Below, in pieces: positions 8,899 to 16,516 of a DNA stretch of 64,000 nucleotides. The stretch is taken from the NCBI RefSeq assembly GCF_049060325.1, contig NZ_JBMGPW010000008.1, positions 186,001 through 250,000 on the forward strand, in the 5' to 3' direction. This DNA comes from Vescimonas sanitatis (GTDB lineage: Bacteria > Bacillota > Clostridia > Oscillospirales > Oscillospiraceae). Position 1 is the first letter of the stretch. Each line of letters starts with the position of its first letter. The position numbers were made by a program, and so were the translations under genes. The notes under the pieces were generated by a model that had not been told where the DNA came from, ran no database searches, and saw nothing but the letters and a program-made list of their open reading frames with translations.

Positions 8899-9279
8899 AT
8901 GAAGAAGATCATTGCCACCACCAATGCCCCCGCCGCCATCGGTCCCTATTCCCAGGCCATCGACTGCGGCAGTTTCCTGGTCACGTCCGGCCAGGTGCCC
9001 TTTGACCCGGCTACCGGCGAGTTCGTCCCCGGCGGCATTACCGAGCAGACCCGTCAGGTACTCACCAACATCAAGGCCATCCTTGAAGCCGCCGGTCTGA
9101 CCATGGACAATGTGGTCAAGACCACCGTATTCCTGCAGAGCATGGGCGACTTCGCCGCCATGAACGCGGTCTACGCTGAGTTCTTCACCGAGGGGCAGTA
9201 CCCTGCCCGCAGCGCCGTGGAGGTCGGTGCGCTGCCCCGGGGCGCACTGGTGGAGATCGAAACCATCTGCGTGAAGTAA
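8899..9279 (+). CDS. ridA: RidA family reactive enamine/imine deaminase
   Basis: A 126-residue RidA/YjgF/YER057c/UK114 protein. It hydrolyses reactive 2-aminoacrylate and related enamines released by PLP enzymes. Landmarks are APAAIGPYSQA at the start, TSGQVPFDP, the QTRQVLTNIKAILEAAG helix and the ligand-binding YPARSAVEVGALPRGALVEIE segment with its conserved arginine and glutamate. ATG 8899 follows CAGGAGG. It is divergent from the PLP enzyme megL, whose family makes such intermediates. The last 55 bases are copied exactly at 10855-10909. Confidence 0.95.
   Translation: MKKIIATTNAPAAIGPYSQAIDCGSFLVTSGQVPFDPATGEFVPGGITEQTRQVLTNIKAILEAAGLTMDNVVKTTVFLQSMGDFAAMNAVYAEFFTEGQYPARSAVEVGALPRGALVEIETICVK
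9225..9279 (+). repeat. Direct repeat copy 1: 3' end of ridA (55 bp)
   Basis: Bases 9225-9279 are identical to 10855-10909. This copy is the real ridA terminus, including the stop codon. The two copies bracket a 1.6 kb segment with an XRE regulator and a surface protein. Confidence 0.93.
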
Positions 9280-9313
9280 GCAAAGATCTCCGCCGATATA
9301 AAACGGCAAAAAT

Positions 9314-9353
9314 AAAGCGAGGAAGTCCGGCAGGGCTTCCTCGCTTTATTTTT
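9314..9353. terminator. Terminator downstream of ridA and the XRE gene
   Basis: The hairpin AAAGCGAGGAAG / CTTCCTCGCTTT is followed by TATTTTT on the plus strand. It overlaps the 3' end of the XRE gene on the minus strand. Confidence 0.85.
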
Positions 9354-9552
9354 CGTAGCGTATCAGGTCGGCGGCGGTGCAGTCCAGGGCAGAGCATATC
9401 TTTTCCAGCACGTAGCTGTCGTAGCGGACGACCTTGTTCTTATAGTAGTTGTCGATGATGGGGTAGCGGATGCCGGTGCGCTTGGCCAGCTCGTAGCGGC
9501 TGATACTGCGCCGGGTCAGTACCTCGTCCAGCGTCAGGTAGACCTTGCCCAT
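9346..9552 (-). CDS. Small XRE/Cro-type helix-turn-helix regulator
   Basis: A 68-residue single-domain DNA-binding protein of the Cro/C1 type. The HTH reads RYELAKRTGIRYPIIDNYYKN (residues 19-39), and the end ICSALDCTAADLIRYE is typical of the YdzL-like XRE group. It is divergent from the surface protein at 9689, with a near-perfect palindrome between them, so it probably controls that gene and itself. It lies inside the segment bounded by ridA repeats. Confidence 0.85.
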   Translation of the reverse strand: MGKVYLTLDEVLTRRSISRYELAKRTGIRYPIIDNYYKNKVVRYDSYVLEKICSALDCTAADLIRYEK

Positions 9553-9576
9553 GATACACCTCCTGAGATATTCTGC

Positions 9577-9632
9577 TATACATTTTATAAAGTGTATATG
9601 GGCTTGACAATTTATTCATTGGAGTATATATT
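9577..9632 (+). promoter_or_regulatory. Divergent control region: palindromic operator and promoter of the surface-protein gene
   Basis: The palindrome TATACATTT-TATAAAGTGTATA (9577-9598) is a likely operator for the neighbouring XRE protein. A promoter for the rightward gene follows: TTGACA (9604-9609), a 17-base spacer and TATATT (9627-9632). The operator sits directly upstream of the -35 box. Confidence 0.7.
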
Positions 9633-9688
9633 TATATAAGGATATAACGAAATATCCAAAAAATGCCAAAAATAAGAGGAGGGCATTT

Positions 9689-10840
9689 ATGAAAAAGTTG
9701 TTGGCGACTATCCTGGCGCTGGTCATGGCCATCGGCGTCACCACCACCGCCTGGGCGGATGATGAGGGAACTACTGCGAATATCGCAAAAATCGGCGAGA
9801 CCGGGTATGCTACGCTGGCGGATGCTATCGCGGCGGCGCAAGCGGACGAGACCATCGTGCTGCAGGCGAATGCTGCGATAAATTCCAACACTCAGATCAC
9901 GAAGAATGTGTCCATCGATTTGAACGGCAAAACCGTGACCGTGACGACTGTTGGCAGTCAGAACGCTTTTGAAGTCCAGAATGGGGCTACGTTTACCATT
10001 AAGGACAGCGGGACTGGCGGAAAGCTTGACTTGGGCAAGTTTGGCATTATGCTGATGAACTCGAAACTCAAGATCGAGGGCGGCGAGATCAAAGTGAGTC
10101 CGGCTAACCCCGGCGCAGGTGTTGTTGTGGCAGCTATCGGAGACTCTGAGGTTACTATGACTGGCGGTAAGGTAGTTGCGACGAACACGGCCTGCTTCAA
10201 TGCCGGCTATTTTGGTACGCAGACCTTCAATATTTCTGGCGGTACGCTGGAGAGTAAGGGCGCTTCTACCGCATTGATGGGTATTAGCAACAATTACGGT
10301 GGCCATACGGAAATGACCATCAGCGGCGATACGCAGGTGGTGATGAAGGATGCTGCGGGCAATGCTGGCAGCTTGGTTTCTGATGCGACGGACACCGATG
10401 TGATCAAAGTTGTTGGAGGCACCTCCGATAGCGATATTACGGCCTATACAGAAGCGACTGCGCCTGTTGTTTTGACGGGTGATGGTACATATCACATTGG
10501 AACGACTGCGGCAAACGCGGCTGTGCGTAATGCAGCAAGTGGTGAGACGGTTACCGTTGTTAAGGGCAATGCAGCTTTGACTGAGGTTCCTGCGGGTGTG
10601 GTGGTCGTTCCCAATCAGGGTACTACCGTGACAGTCAATGGCGTGCCCGTGACCGGTGACTCCTACACCGTTCCCCAGCCGCCCCGCTACTACTACAACT
10701 CCACCACTACTACCACCGACACCAAGACCGACGGCACCAAGGGCAGCCCCAAGACCTTCGACGCCGGTATGGGCATCTATGCAGTCAGCGCTCTGCTGAG
10801 TGTCACCGGTATGGCCTGCGTGGGCAGGAAAAAGTTCTGA
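9689..10840 (+). CDS. Secreted repeat-rich surface protein with variant C-terminal sorting signal
   Basis: A 383-residue exported protein with a signal peptide (MKKLLATILALVMAIGVTTT, cleavage near WADDE). The start YATLADAIAAAQADETIVL and the many short G-G-x-hydrophobic turns (TMTGGKVVAT, NISGGTLESK, TISGDTQVV) suggest a right-handed beta-helix. A proline/tyrosine/threonine linker precedes SPKTFDAG, a hydrophobic helix and the basic tail GRKKF, laid out like an LPXTG sorting signal but without it. The ligand is unknown. It is controlled by the adjacent XRE gene, by inference, and sits in the repeat-bounded segment. Its bases are more AT-rich than the flanking genes. Confidence 0.8.
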   Translation: MKKLLATILALVMAIGVTTTAWADDEGTTANIAKIGETGYATLADAIAAAQADETIVLQANAAINSNTQITKNVSIDLNGKTVTVTTVGSQNAFEVQNGATFTIKDSGTGGKLDLGKFGIMLMNSKLKIEGGEIKVSPANPGAGVVVAAIGDSEVTMTGGKVVATNTACFNAGYFGTQTFNISGGTLESKGASTALMGISNNYGGHTEMTISGDTQVVMKDAAGNAGSLVSDATDTDVIKVVGGTSDSDITAYTEATAPVVLTGDGTYHIGTTAANAAVRNAASGETVTVVKGNAALTEVPAGVVVVPNQGTTVTVNGVPVTGDSYTVPQPPRYYYNSTTTTTDTKTDGTKGSPKTFDAGMGIYAVSALLSVTGMACVGRKKF

Positions 10841-10854
10841 TCTGCTCTCGACGG

Positions 10855-10909
10855 CGGTGCGCTGCCCCGGGGCGCACTGGTGGAGATCGAAACCATCTGC
10901 GTGAAGTAA
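10855..10909 (+). repeat. Direct repeat copy 2: orphan 3' end of ridA (55 bp)
   Basis: An exact copy of 9225-9279, including the ridA stop codon, with no ridA gene attached. The strong terminator directly after it (10924-10957) may be the original ridA terminator. This fits insertion of the 9280-10854 segment next to the ridA 3' end with duplication of that end. Confidence 0.93.
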
Positions 10910-10923
10910 AGAATCCGGCAAAT

Positions 10924-10957
10924 AAAGAGAGCCGCCCCTTAGGGGCGGCTCTCTTTA
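10924..10957. terminator. Bidirectional terminator
   Basis: The perfect hairpin AAAGAGAGCCGCCCC / GGGGCGGCTCTCTTT lies between the orphan ridA end and the convergent LysR gene. Confidence 0.9.
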
Positions 10958-11881
10958 TGCCTCCTGGTTCAATTCCGAGACGATATCCTTCAGAATGGCG
11001 ATGAACTTCTCGCCGTAGTCCGTCAGCGGTACGTCCCGGGGCCGTATGACCCCAAGGCGCATATCCGGCACGTCGCCGATCAGCGGCAGCGTCATCAGCC
11101 GGTCGTCGCCGTAGCCGTCCGGCAGTACGCCGCTGCCGGTGGAAACGCAGTCCGTGTGGGCCATGACATTGTAGGCCGTGGCGCGGTCGCTGACGGACAC
11201 TACCCGGTCAAACTCCGCGCCGGTGCCCACCACCGCCTCCTCGGCGAAGTGGTAGTTGCTGTCCGACTGGGTAAATACCGCGTAGGGGTAGGCATACAGC
11301 TGCTCCAGCCGCACGGCGCGTTCGCCGGACAGGGGGTGGCCCTTCCGCAGAAACACCCGGGGGCGGATGTCCACCAAAGGCTGGAACGTCAGGTTCTTCT
11401 CCCGCAGGATACGGCCGATGAAATGCTCTGTCATGTCCGACACGAAGATGATGCCGACGGCGCTGCGCCGCGCCGTCACCTCGTCGATGACCGCTGCCAT
11501 CTCCATCTCCTTGAAGCTCACCTGGATATGCGGCTCGTCCAGCAGGTGCAGGAACTCCACGAATGCCTTGGCGCAGAAGGGATAGCGCTGTGATGCCACC
11601 GACAGGGATACCCGGTCGGCAGCCCGGCGCTCACTGTAATAGCGCTCCAGCTTCCGGCTGCGCTCCACCAGCGGTGCGATCTGCGCCGTCAGCTCCCGGC
11701 CCTCCTCCGTCAGCGTCACGCCCCGGTTGGTCCGCAGAAAGATGGTCACGCCCAGCTCCCGTTCCACCTCGGCGATGGCCGCCGACAGGGCCGACTGAGA
11801 CAGAAACAGGTTCCGCGCCGCCCGGTTCATGGACCCGCAGCGGTCCACCTCCAATATGTAGCTCATTTGCAGCAATGTCAT
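10955..11881 (-). CDS. LysR family transcriptional regulator
   Basis: A 308-residue LysR-type regulator. The N-terminal winged helix is clear: MTLLQMSYILEVDRCGSM, then NRAARNLFLSQSALSAAIA and LGVTIFLRTNRGVTLTEEG within the first 65 residues. A periplasmic-binding-like effector domain follows. The start at 11881 is chosen because the family always begins at this helix and GGGAAAGGGG lies upstream; a start 21 bases earlier is possible. The effector is unknown. It is divergent from the lipoprotein gene at 12026, its most likely target. Confidence 0.93.
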   Translation of the reverse strand: MTLLQMSYILEVDRCGSMNRAARNLFLSQSALSAAIAEVERELGVTIFLRTNRGVTLTEEGRELTAQIAPLVERSRKLERYYSERRAADRVSLSVASQRYPFCAKAFVEFLHLLDEPHIQVSFKEMEMAAVIDEVTARRSAVGIIFVSDMTEHFIGRILREKNLTFQPLVDIRPRVFLRKGHPLSGERAVRLEQLYAYPYAVFTQSDSNYHFAEEAVVGTGAEFDRVVSVSDRATAYNVMAHTDCVSTGSGVLPDGYGDDRLMTLPLIGDVPDMRLGVIRPRDVPLTDYGEKFIAILKDIVSELNQEA

Positions 11882-11950
11882 CGCGCCGCGCCCCTTTCCC
11901 ACCGTTTCTTGCCTTTACTATACCAAAAACCGCGCCCCCTGTAAATAGAA

Positions 11951-12002
11951 TTGACAGATATACGGCCCATCGTGTATAATCGCCGGTGATATACCGTATA
12001 TA
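11951..12002 (+). promoter_or_regulatory. Promoter with flanking inverted repeat upstream of the lipoprotein gene
   Basis: TTGACA (11951-11956), an 18-base spacer and TATAAT (11975-11980) form a strong promoter. ATATACGG at 11958-11965 is the exact complement of CCGTATAT at 11995-12002, so a dimeric regulator, perhaps the divergent LysR protein, could bind across the promoter. Confidence 0.75.
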
Positions 12003-12025
12003 TTGCTCTATATAGGAGGCGTACT

Positions 12026-12706
12026 ATGAAACGAGTTATCACCGTCCTGTTGGCGGTCCTGCTGGTCCTGTCACTGGCGGCCTGCGGCAGCGGGGTCGAG
12101 ACAAAGAAGCTGGCGGGCACCTGGACGTGTACGATCGATGTGACTGACCGCATGAACGCGGCGGCGGAGCAGGCACTGGGCCTGTCCGCGGCGGACGGCG
12201 CGGCGAAGATGCCGCTGCAGCTGGTCCTCACCGTGACCGAGGACGGCGCCTATACCCTCCGCTACGACAGCGACGCCGCCCGCACGGCGTTGGATGCCTA
12301 TGCCGCGGCGCTGCACCCGGCGGCGGTGGAGAGCGTCTATGCCGCCGCGGAGGAGCAGGGCCTCTCCCGTGAGGAATACGACGCGGCCATGGAGAAGGCC
12401 GGCATCACCATGGACGATATGGTGGCGGCCATTTTCGCCGGGGTGGACGAGGAGGAACTGCTCTCCCTGCTCACCGGCCGCAGCGCCGCGCTCACCGGCT
12501 ATTGCAGGGCGGAGAGCGGACAGCTGTACCTGGCGGATACCGCCGCCGAACTGGCCGAGACGGCGGACTGCCTGAGCTATACCCTTTCCGATGGGACCAT
12601 GACCTGGACCGACGCGCAGGGCGAGCTCAGCAGCCAGCTGACGGAACAGGAGCAGGAGCTGCTCCGCGTGCCCCTGACTTGGACAAAACAGGAGGAGAGT
12701 AAATAA
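12026..12706 (+). CDS. Predicted lipoprotein of unknown function
   Basis: A 226-residue secreted protein with a classic lipoprotein signal: basic MKR, a hydrophobic stretch and the lipobox LSLAAC, with Cys at about residue 20 expected to be lipidated. The mature part is acidic and alanine-rich and reads like small Clostridial lipoproteins that start with a KKLAGTWTCT strand, a lipocalin-like or DUF-type beta fold. A helical insertion (residues 80-150) interrupts it. No enzyme motif is seen. RBS AGGAGG precedes ATG 12026. Confidence 0.8.
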   Translation: MKRVITVLLAVLLVLSLAACGSGVETKKLAGTWTCTIDVTDRMNAAAEQALGLSAADGAAKMPLQLVLTVTEDGAYTLRYDSDAARTALDAYAAALHPAAVESVYAAAEEQGLSREEYDAAMEKAGITMDDMVAAIFAGVDEEELLSLLTGRSAALTGYCRAESGQLYLADTAAELAETADCLSYTLSDGTMTWTDAQGELSSQLTEQEQELLRVPLTWTKQEESK

Positions 12707-12710
12707 AAAA

Positions 12711-12735
12711 GAGCGCCCGCAGGGCGCTCTTTTCC
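12711..12735. terminator. Intrinsic terminator
   Basis: A short strong hairpin, GAGCGCCC / GGGCGCTC, with A-run and T-run on its two sides, lies between convergent genes. Confidence 0.88.
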
Positions 12736-12748
12736 TTTGCCTCATGTC

Positions 12749-13324
12749 TCAAAAATCCAGCTCCGTGCGGGTGCAGACCTCCTTGATCTTGGCCTGCAGG
12801 CGTTTCAGATCCTCGAAAGTCTCCGGTTTTTTCCGGGGGTCCCGCAGCAGGGCGGCGGGGTGATACAGCGCCATCATCAGGCAGCCGTCCTTCTCAAAGA
12901 ACTGGCCGTGCTCCTGGCTGATCTTAAAGTCCGGGCGGATGATCTCCATGGCGCTGACACGGCCCAGACACACGATGATCTTGGGCTGCATCAATGCCCG
13001 CTGCCGCTGGAGGTAGCCCTTGCAGGCGTCCTTCTCCGTGTTCATGGGATCCCGGTTCTCCGGCGGGCGGCACTTAACGGAGTTGGTGATATACAGGCGG
13101 CTGCGGTCCAGCCCGATCATCTTCAGCATATCGTCCAGCAGCTTGCCGCCCCGGCCCACGAAGGGCTCGCCCTGCTTGTCCTCGTTAGCGCCGGGGGCTT
13201 CGCCGATGATCATGATCTCCGCATCCTCCCGGCCCACGCCGAAGACCACGTTGGTGCGCGTTTCCGCCAGTGTACAGGCGTGACAGTGCAGACATTCCTG
13301 CCGCAGGGCTTCCCACTCGGTCAT
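12749..13324 (-). CDS. Family 4 (Fe-S) uracil-DNA glycosylase
   Basis: A 191-residue DNA repair enzyme that removes uracil from DNA. It carries the iron-sulfur family 4 pattern: N-terminal CxxC (CHAC, residues 13-16), the catalytic loop GEAPGANEDKQGEPFVGRGG, the cysteine in NSVKCRPPENRDP, a further cysteine about 16 residues later, and the C-terminal HPAALLR minor-groove loop. Start ATG 13324 begins MTEWEALR. It stands alone, with an alpha/beta hydrolase following on the same strand 33 bases upstream. Confidence 0.93.
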   Translation of the reverse strand: MTEWEALRQECLHCHACTLAETRTNVVFGVGREDAEIMIIGEAPGANEDKQGEPFVGRGGKLLDDMLKMIGLDRSRLYITNSVKCRPPENRDPMNTEKDACKGYLQRQRALMQPKIIVCLGRVSAMEIIRPDFKISQEHGQFFEKDGCLMMALYHPAALLRDPRKKPETFEDLKRLQAKIKEVCTRTELDF

Positions 13325-13357
13325 AGTCGTTTCTCCTTTATCTCTCCGCGAACGGGC

Positions 13358-14299
13358 TTACTTTTCCAATCTGGACAGCAGCCACGCTTCAATGTTCTTC
13401 GTAATATCCGCAGTGTATGCCTTTTCGTTGAGTATCTCATGCCGCAGGCCCGGATACAGCTTTAGTGTGCAGTCCCGCATACCGGCAGCCCGGAAGGCGT
13501 CATAGGTCTGGCGCACGCCCTTGCCGCAATTGCCCACCGGGTCCTTGTCACCAGCTACGAACAGCACCGGCATTTCCCTGTCCATCTGCCGCAGATGGCT
13601 CTGCCGCTGGTTGAAGCGTATGCCGTGCAGCATCTGGCGGAACAGGCCCACCGTGGCGTCCGCGCCGCAGAGGGGGTCGGCGATGTAGTCGTCCACGTTG
13701 CTCTCGTCGGCGGAGAGCCAGTCCACCTTCGTGCGGTTGGGGGCGAACAGCTTGTTGTAGCTGCCGAAGGCCAACTCCGTCACCAGCTCGCTGGTGGCGT
13801 TCTCGCCGCTGACGGCGGCGATGGCATTGGCCAGCGCCAGCCCGCCGGTGATGGCTGCCCGGGGCTGCCAGCCGGTGCCCATGATGACCGCCGCCTTCAC
13901 CGTGCCGGGATAGCGGATCAGGTATGTCCGGGTCAGGAAGGAGCCCATGCTGTGGCCCATGATGCACAGCGGCACATCAGGATAGCGCTGCTTCAGCCGT
14001 TGATGCAGCACGTAGATGTCATCCACTACCGTGTTCCAGGTGTTGCCGTCGCCGAAATAGACGGGGGTGCCGCCCTCCGGCAGCGACTTGCCGTGGCCCA
14101 GGTGGTCGTGCCCGGCCACGACGATGCCCTGTTCGTTCAGCGCCCGGGCAAAGCCGTCGTACCGGGCGATATGCTCGGCCACGCCGTGACAGATCTGCAG
14201 TACAGCGCGGACGGCCACGCCCTCCGGCTCCCACAGCATCCCGTGGAGCTGGGTCTTGCCGTCGCTGGACAGAAACGTGAATTCACTCAAATTTGTCAT
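13358..14299 (-). CDS. Alpha/beta hydrolase, monoacylglycerol lipase-like
   Basis: A 313-residue serine hydrolase of the Hydrolase_4 (lysophospholipase / monoacylglycerol lipase) type. It has the oxyanion-region GHDHLGHGKS, the nucleophile elbow GHSMGSFLT (serine near residue 114), an acid in VAGDKDPVGN and the histidine in LRHEILNE. There is no signal peptide, so it acts in the cytoplasm, probably on short acyl esters or monoglycerides. It is divergent from glycerol kinase; together they could use glycerol freed from lipids, though that link is inference from position only. Confidence 0.9.
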   Translation of the reverse strand: MTNLSEFTFLSSDGKTQLHGMLWEPEGVAVRAVLQICHGVAEHIARYDGFARALNEQGIVVAGHDHLGHGKSLPEGGTPVYFGDGNTWNTVVDDIYVLHQRLKQRYPDVPLCIMGHSMGSFLTRTYLIRYPGTVKAAVIMGTGWQPRAAITGGLALANAIAAVSGENATSELVTELAFGSYNKLFAPNRTKVDWLSADESNVDDYIADPLCGADATVGLFRQMLHGIRFNQRQSHLRQMDREMPVLFVAGDKDPVGNCGKGVRQTYDAFRAAGMRDCTLKLYPGLRHEILNEKAYTADITKNIEAWLLSRLEK

Positions 14300-14381
14300 G
14301 GTGTATCCGCTCCTTTCATGGTATAATTCTTATCATCATACAGTGTACCACAAAAATCCGGAAATGAAAAGAGGGTTCGCC

Positions 14382-15875
14382 ATGTCGCAGTACATATTGG
14401 CACTGGACCAGGGTACCACCAGCTCCCGTGCTATCGCCTTTGACCGGTCGGGAAATATCGCCGCCCTAAGCCAGCAGTCCCTGCCCCAGCACTATCCCCA
14501 GGCGGGGTGGGTGGAGCACGACCCCCTGGAGATATGGGACACCCAGCGCCGCGCCGCGGCGGAGGTCATCGCCCGGCTGCCGGAGGGCAGCGTGGCAGGC
14601 ATCGGCGTCACCAACCAACGGGAGACGACAATCCTCTGGGATAAGGCCACCGGTGAACCGGTGTACAACGCCATCGTCTGGCAGTGCCGCCGGACGGCGG
14701 AGCTGTGTGAGGAGCTGAAGCGCCGGGGGCTGGAGGAGCGCATCCGCTCGGCCACGGGGCTGCTGATCGACGCCTACTTCTCCGGCAGCAAGATCCGCTG
14801 GATACTGGACAATGTGCCCGGCGTCCGCCGCCGGGCCGAACGGGGCGAGGTGCTGTTCGGTACCGTGGAGAGCTGGTTGATCTGGAAGCTCACCGGCCGG
14901 CATGTCACCGACTACGCCAACGCCAGCCGCACCATGCTTTTTGATATCCACCGCCTGGCCTGGGATGAGGAGCTGTGCGGCATTCTGGGGGTCCCTACGG
15001 CCATGCTGCCGCAGCCCGTGCCCAACAGCGCCGTCTACGGCACGGTGCAGCCCGGTATCCCGGGGCTGGAGTCCCTGGCGGGCGTCCCGGTCTGCGGCGC
15101 GGCGGGCGATCAGCAGTCCGCCCTGTTCGGGCAGACCTGCTTCGCCCCCGGCGAAGCCAAGAACACCTACGGCACCGGCTGCTTCACCCTGATGAACGTG
15201 GGCGAAAAGCCTGTGCGCTCCCGCGCCGGACTGTTGACCTCCGTGGCCTGGCAGGTGGACGGAAAGACCACCTATGCCCTGGAGGGCAGTGTGTTCAACG
15301 CCGGCAGCACCATCCAGTGGCTGCGGGATGAGCTGGGTATCATTTCCTCGGCGCCGGAGATCGACGTGCTGGCCGCCACAGTGCCGGACAGCGGCGGCGT
15401 GGTGGTGGTACCGGCCTTCACGGGCCTGGGTGCGCCTTACTGGGATATGTACGCCCGGGGCGCGATCCTGGGCGTCACCCGGGGCACAGGACGGGCGCAC
15501 ATCGCCCGGGCGGTGCTCAGCTGTATCGCTGCCCAGGTCACAGACCTGATGCTGGCCATGCGCCAGGATGCCGGCTGCGATATTGCCCTTCTGCGGGCGG
15601 ACGGCGGGGCCAGTGTTTCTGATGTGCTGCTGCAAATGCAGGCAGATCTGCTGCGTATCCCTGTGGATCGGCCGGAGATGGTGGAGACCACCGCCTTCGG
15701 CGCGGCGGCGCTGGCGGGGCTGAGCTGCGGCTTCTGGCGGGATATGGACGAGATCGCCGCCCTGCGCCGCAGCCAGAGGATGTTCCTGCCGGAGCGCCCA
15801 CAGGCGGACTGCGACGCCTATTACCGTCTGTGGAAACGGGCTGTTTCCCGGGCCGCTGACTGGATAGAGCATTAA
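14382..15875 (+). CDS. glpK: Glycerol kinase
   Basis: A 497-residue FGGY-family kinase making sn-glycerol 3-phosphate from glycerol and ATP. It starts YILALDQGTTSSRAIAFD and has the substrate loop GVTNQRETTILWDK, the WKLTG and DYANASRTMLFDI signatures, the ATP-site CGAAGDQQSALFGQ and the C-terminal TAFGAAALAG. Length matches the family. ATG 14382 is preferred over a longer frame because the family starts here. No glycerol facilitator or dehydrogenase gene is adjacent. Confidence 0.96.
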   Translation: MSQYILALDQGTTSSRAIAFDRSGNIAALSQQSLPQHYPQAGWVEHDPLEIWDTQRRAAAEVIARLPEGSVAGIGVTNQRETTILWDKATGEPVYNAIVWQCRRTAELCEELKRRGLEERIRSATGLLIDAYFSGSKIRWILDNVPGVRRRAERGEVLFGTVESWLIWKLTGRHVTDYANASRTMLFDIHRLAWDEELCGILGVPTAMLPQPVPNSAVYGTVQPGIPGLESLAGVPVCGAAGDQQSALFGQTCFAPGEAKNTYGTGCFTLMNVGEKPVRSRAGLLTSVAWQVDGKTTYALEGSVFNAGSTIQWLRDELGIISSAPEIDVLAATVPDSGGVVVVPAFTGLGAPYWDMYARGAILGVTRGTGRAHIARAVLSCIAAQVTDLMLAMRQDAGCDIALLRADGGASVSDVLLQMQADLLRIPVDRPEMVETTAFGAAALAGLSCGFWRDMDEIAALRRSQRMFLPERPQADCDAYYRLWKRAVSRAADWIEH

Positions 15876-15907
15876 GTAAACAGTGTGTAAATTTCGCCAT
15901 ATAGCGC

Positions 15908-15936
15908 TTGCAACCGCTGAAAAAACGCGCTATACT
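15908..15936 (+). promoter_or_regulatory. Promoter of the zinc-ribbon gene
   Basis: TTGCAA (15908-15913), a 17-base spacer and TATACT (15931-15936), about 85 bases upstream of ATG 16022. Confidence 0.65.
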
Positions 15937-16021
15937 GGCGTCAACAGGAATATATGCCGTGCACTGTCCCGCGTGTGTACGCGGCGGGAGAGCCGGGAGA
16001 TATGGAAAGGAGCTATTATCT

Positions 16022-16432
16022 ATGGGTATTCTCAATGACATCAGCAAGAAGGCGCAGGAGTACGCCGGCATCGCCGTGGACAAGGCCAAGGACCTGGCCG
16101 AAGTGGCCGCGGACAAGGCCCAGACCCTCAGTGACACCGCCAAGACCAATATGGCTATTATGAACGAGCAGCGCGAGCTGGAGAAGAACTACCGCGCCAT
16201 CGGCGAGTGGTTCGTGGCGGAGCACCAGAGCGACGTCCCCGACGCCGTCAAGGACGTGGTGGCTGCCGTCAACGCCAGCAAGGAGCGTATCGCCCAGCTG
16301 GAGGCCAGCAAGCCCCAGAAGGACGAGCCGGCGGTGGACGAGTCCGAGGTGACCTTCAAGGTCTGCCCCGTCTGCGGCGCCGCCAGCGACAGCAAGTTCT
16401 GCCCTCACTGCGGCGCGCCTATGGGTGAGTAA
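16022..16432 (+). CDS. Coiled-coil protein with C-terminal zinc ribbon
   Basis: A 136-residue cytoplasmic protein. Residues 1-65 form an amphipathic helix rich in Ala, Lys and Asp (KAKDLAEVAADKAQTL); a second helix follows around NASKERIAQLEASK. The C-terminus is a rubredoxin-type zinc ribbon with CPVCGA and CPHCGAP (residues about 118-134). Such proteins are common in Clostridia and have no assigned role. ATG 16022 follows GGAAAGGAG. It is a single-gene unit with its own promoter and terminator. Confidence 0.85.
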   Translation: MGILNDISKKAQEYAGIAVDKAKDLAEVAADKAQTLSDTAKTNMAIMNEQRELEKNYRAIGEWFVAEHQSDVPDAVKDVVAAVNASKERIAQLEASKPQKDEPAVDESEVTFKVCPVCGAASDSKFCPHCGAPMGE

Positions 16433-16445
16433 AATACAGAAAAAA

Positions 16446-16516
16446 GAGGACCGCCGCCGGCGGTCCTCTTTTGCAAGCGCTTCATAAAAAGGAAGGCCCG
16501 CGAGGGCCTTCCTTTT
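16446..16516. terminator. Tandem terminators between zinc-ribbon gene and hydrogenase
   Basis: The first hairpin, AGAGGACCGCCG / CGGCGGTCCTCT with TTT, is at 16446-16472. The second, GGAAGGCCCG / CGGGCCTTCC with T/A runs, is at 16490-16516. Each one serves one of the convergent genes. Confidence 0.88.

Noticed and set aside
9574..9640. CRISPR-like or phage repressor region suspected from AT-rich palindrome
   Set aside because: A single palindrome with a divergent XRE gene; no repeated spacers anywhere in the window, so no CRISPR array.
14466..15872. Long minus-strand frame opposite glpK
   Set aside because: Shadow frame: glpK motifs are complete on the plus strand.
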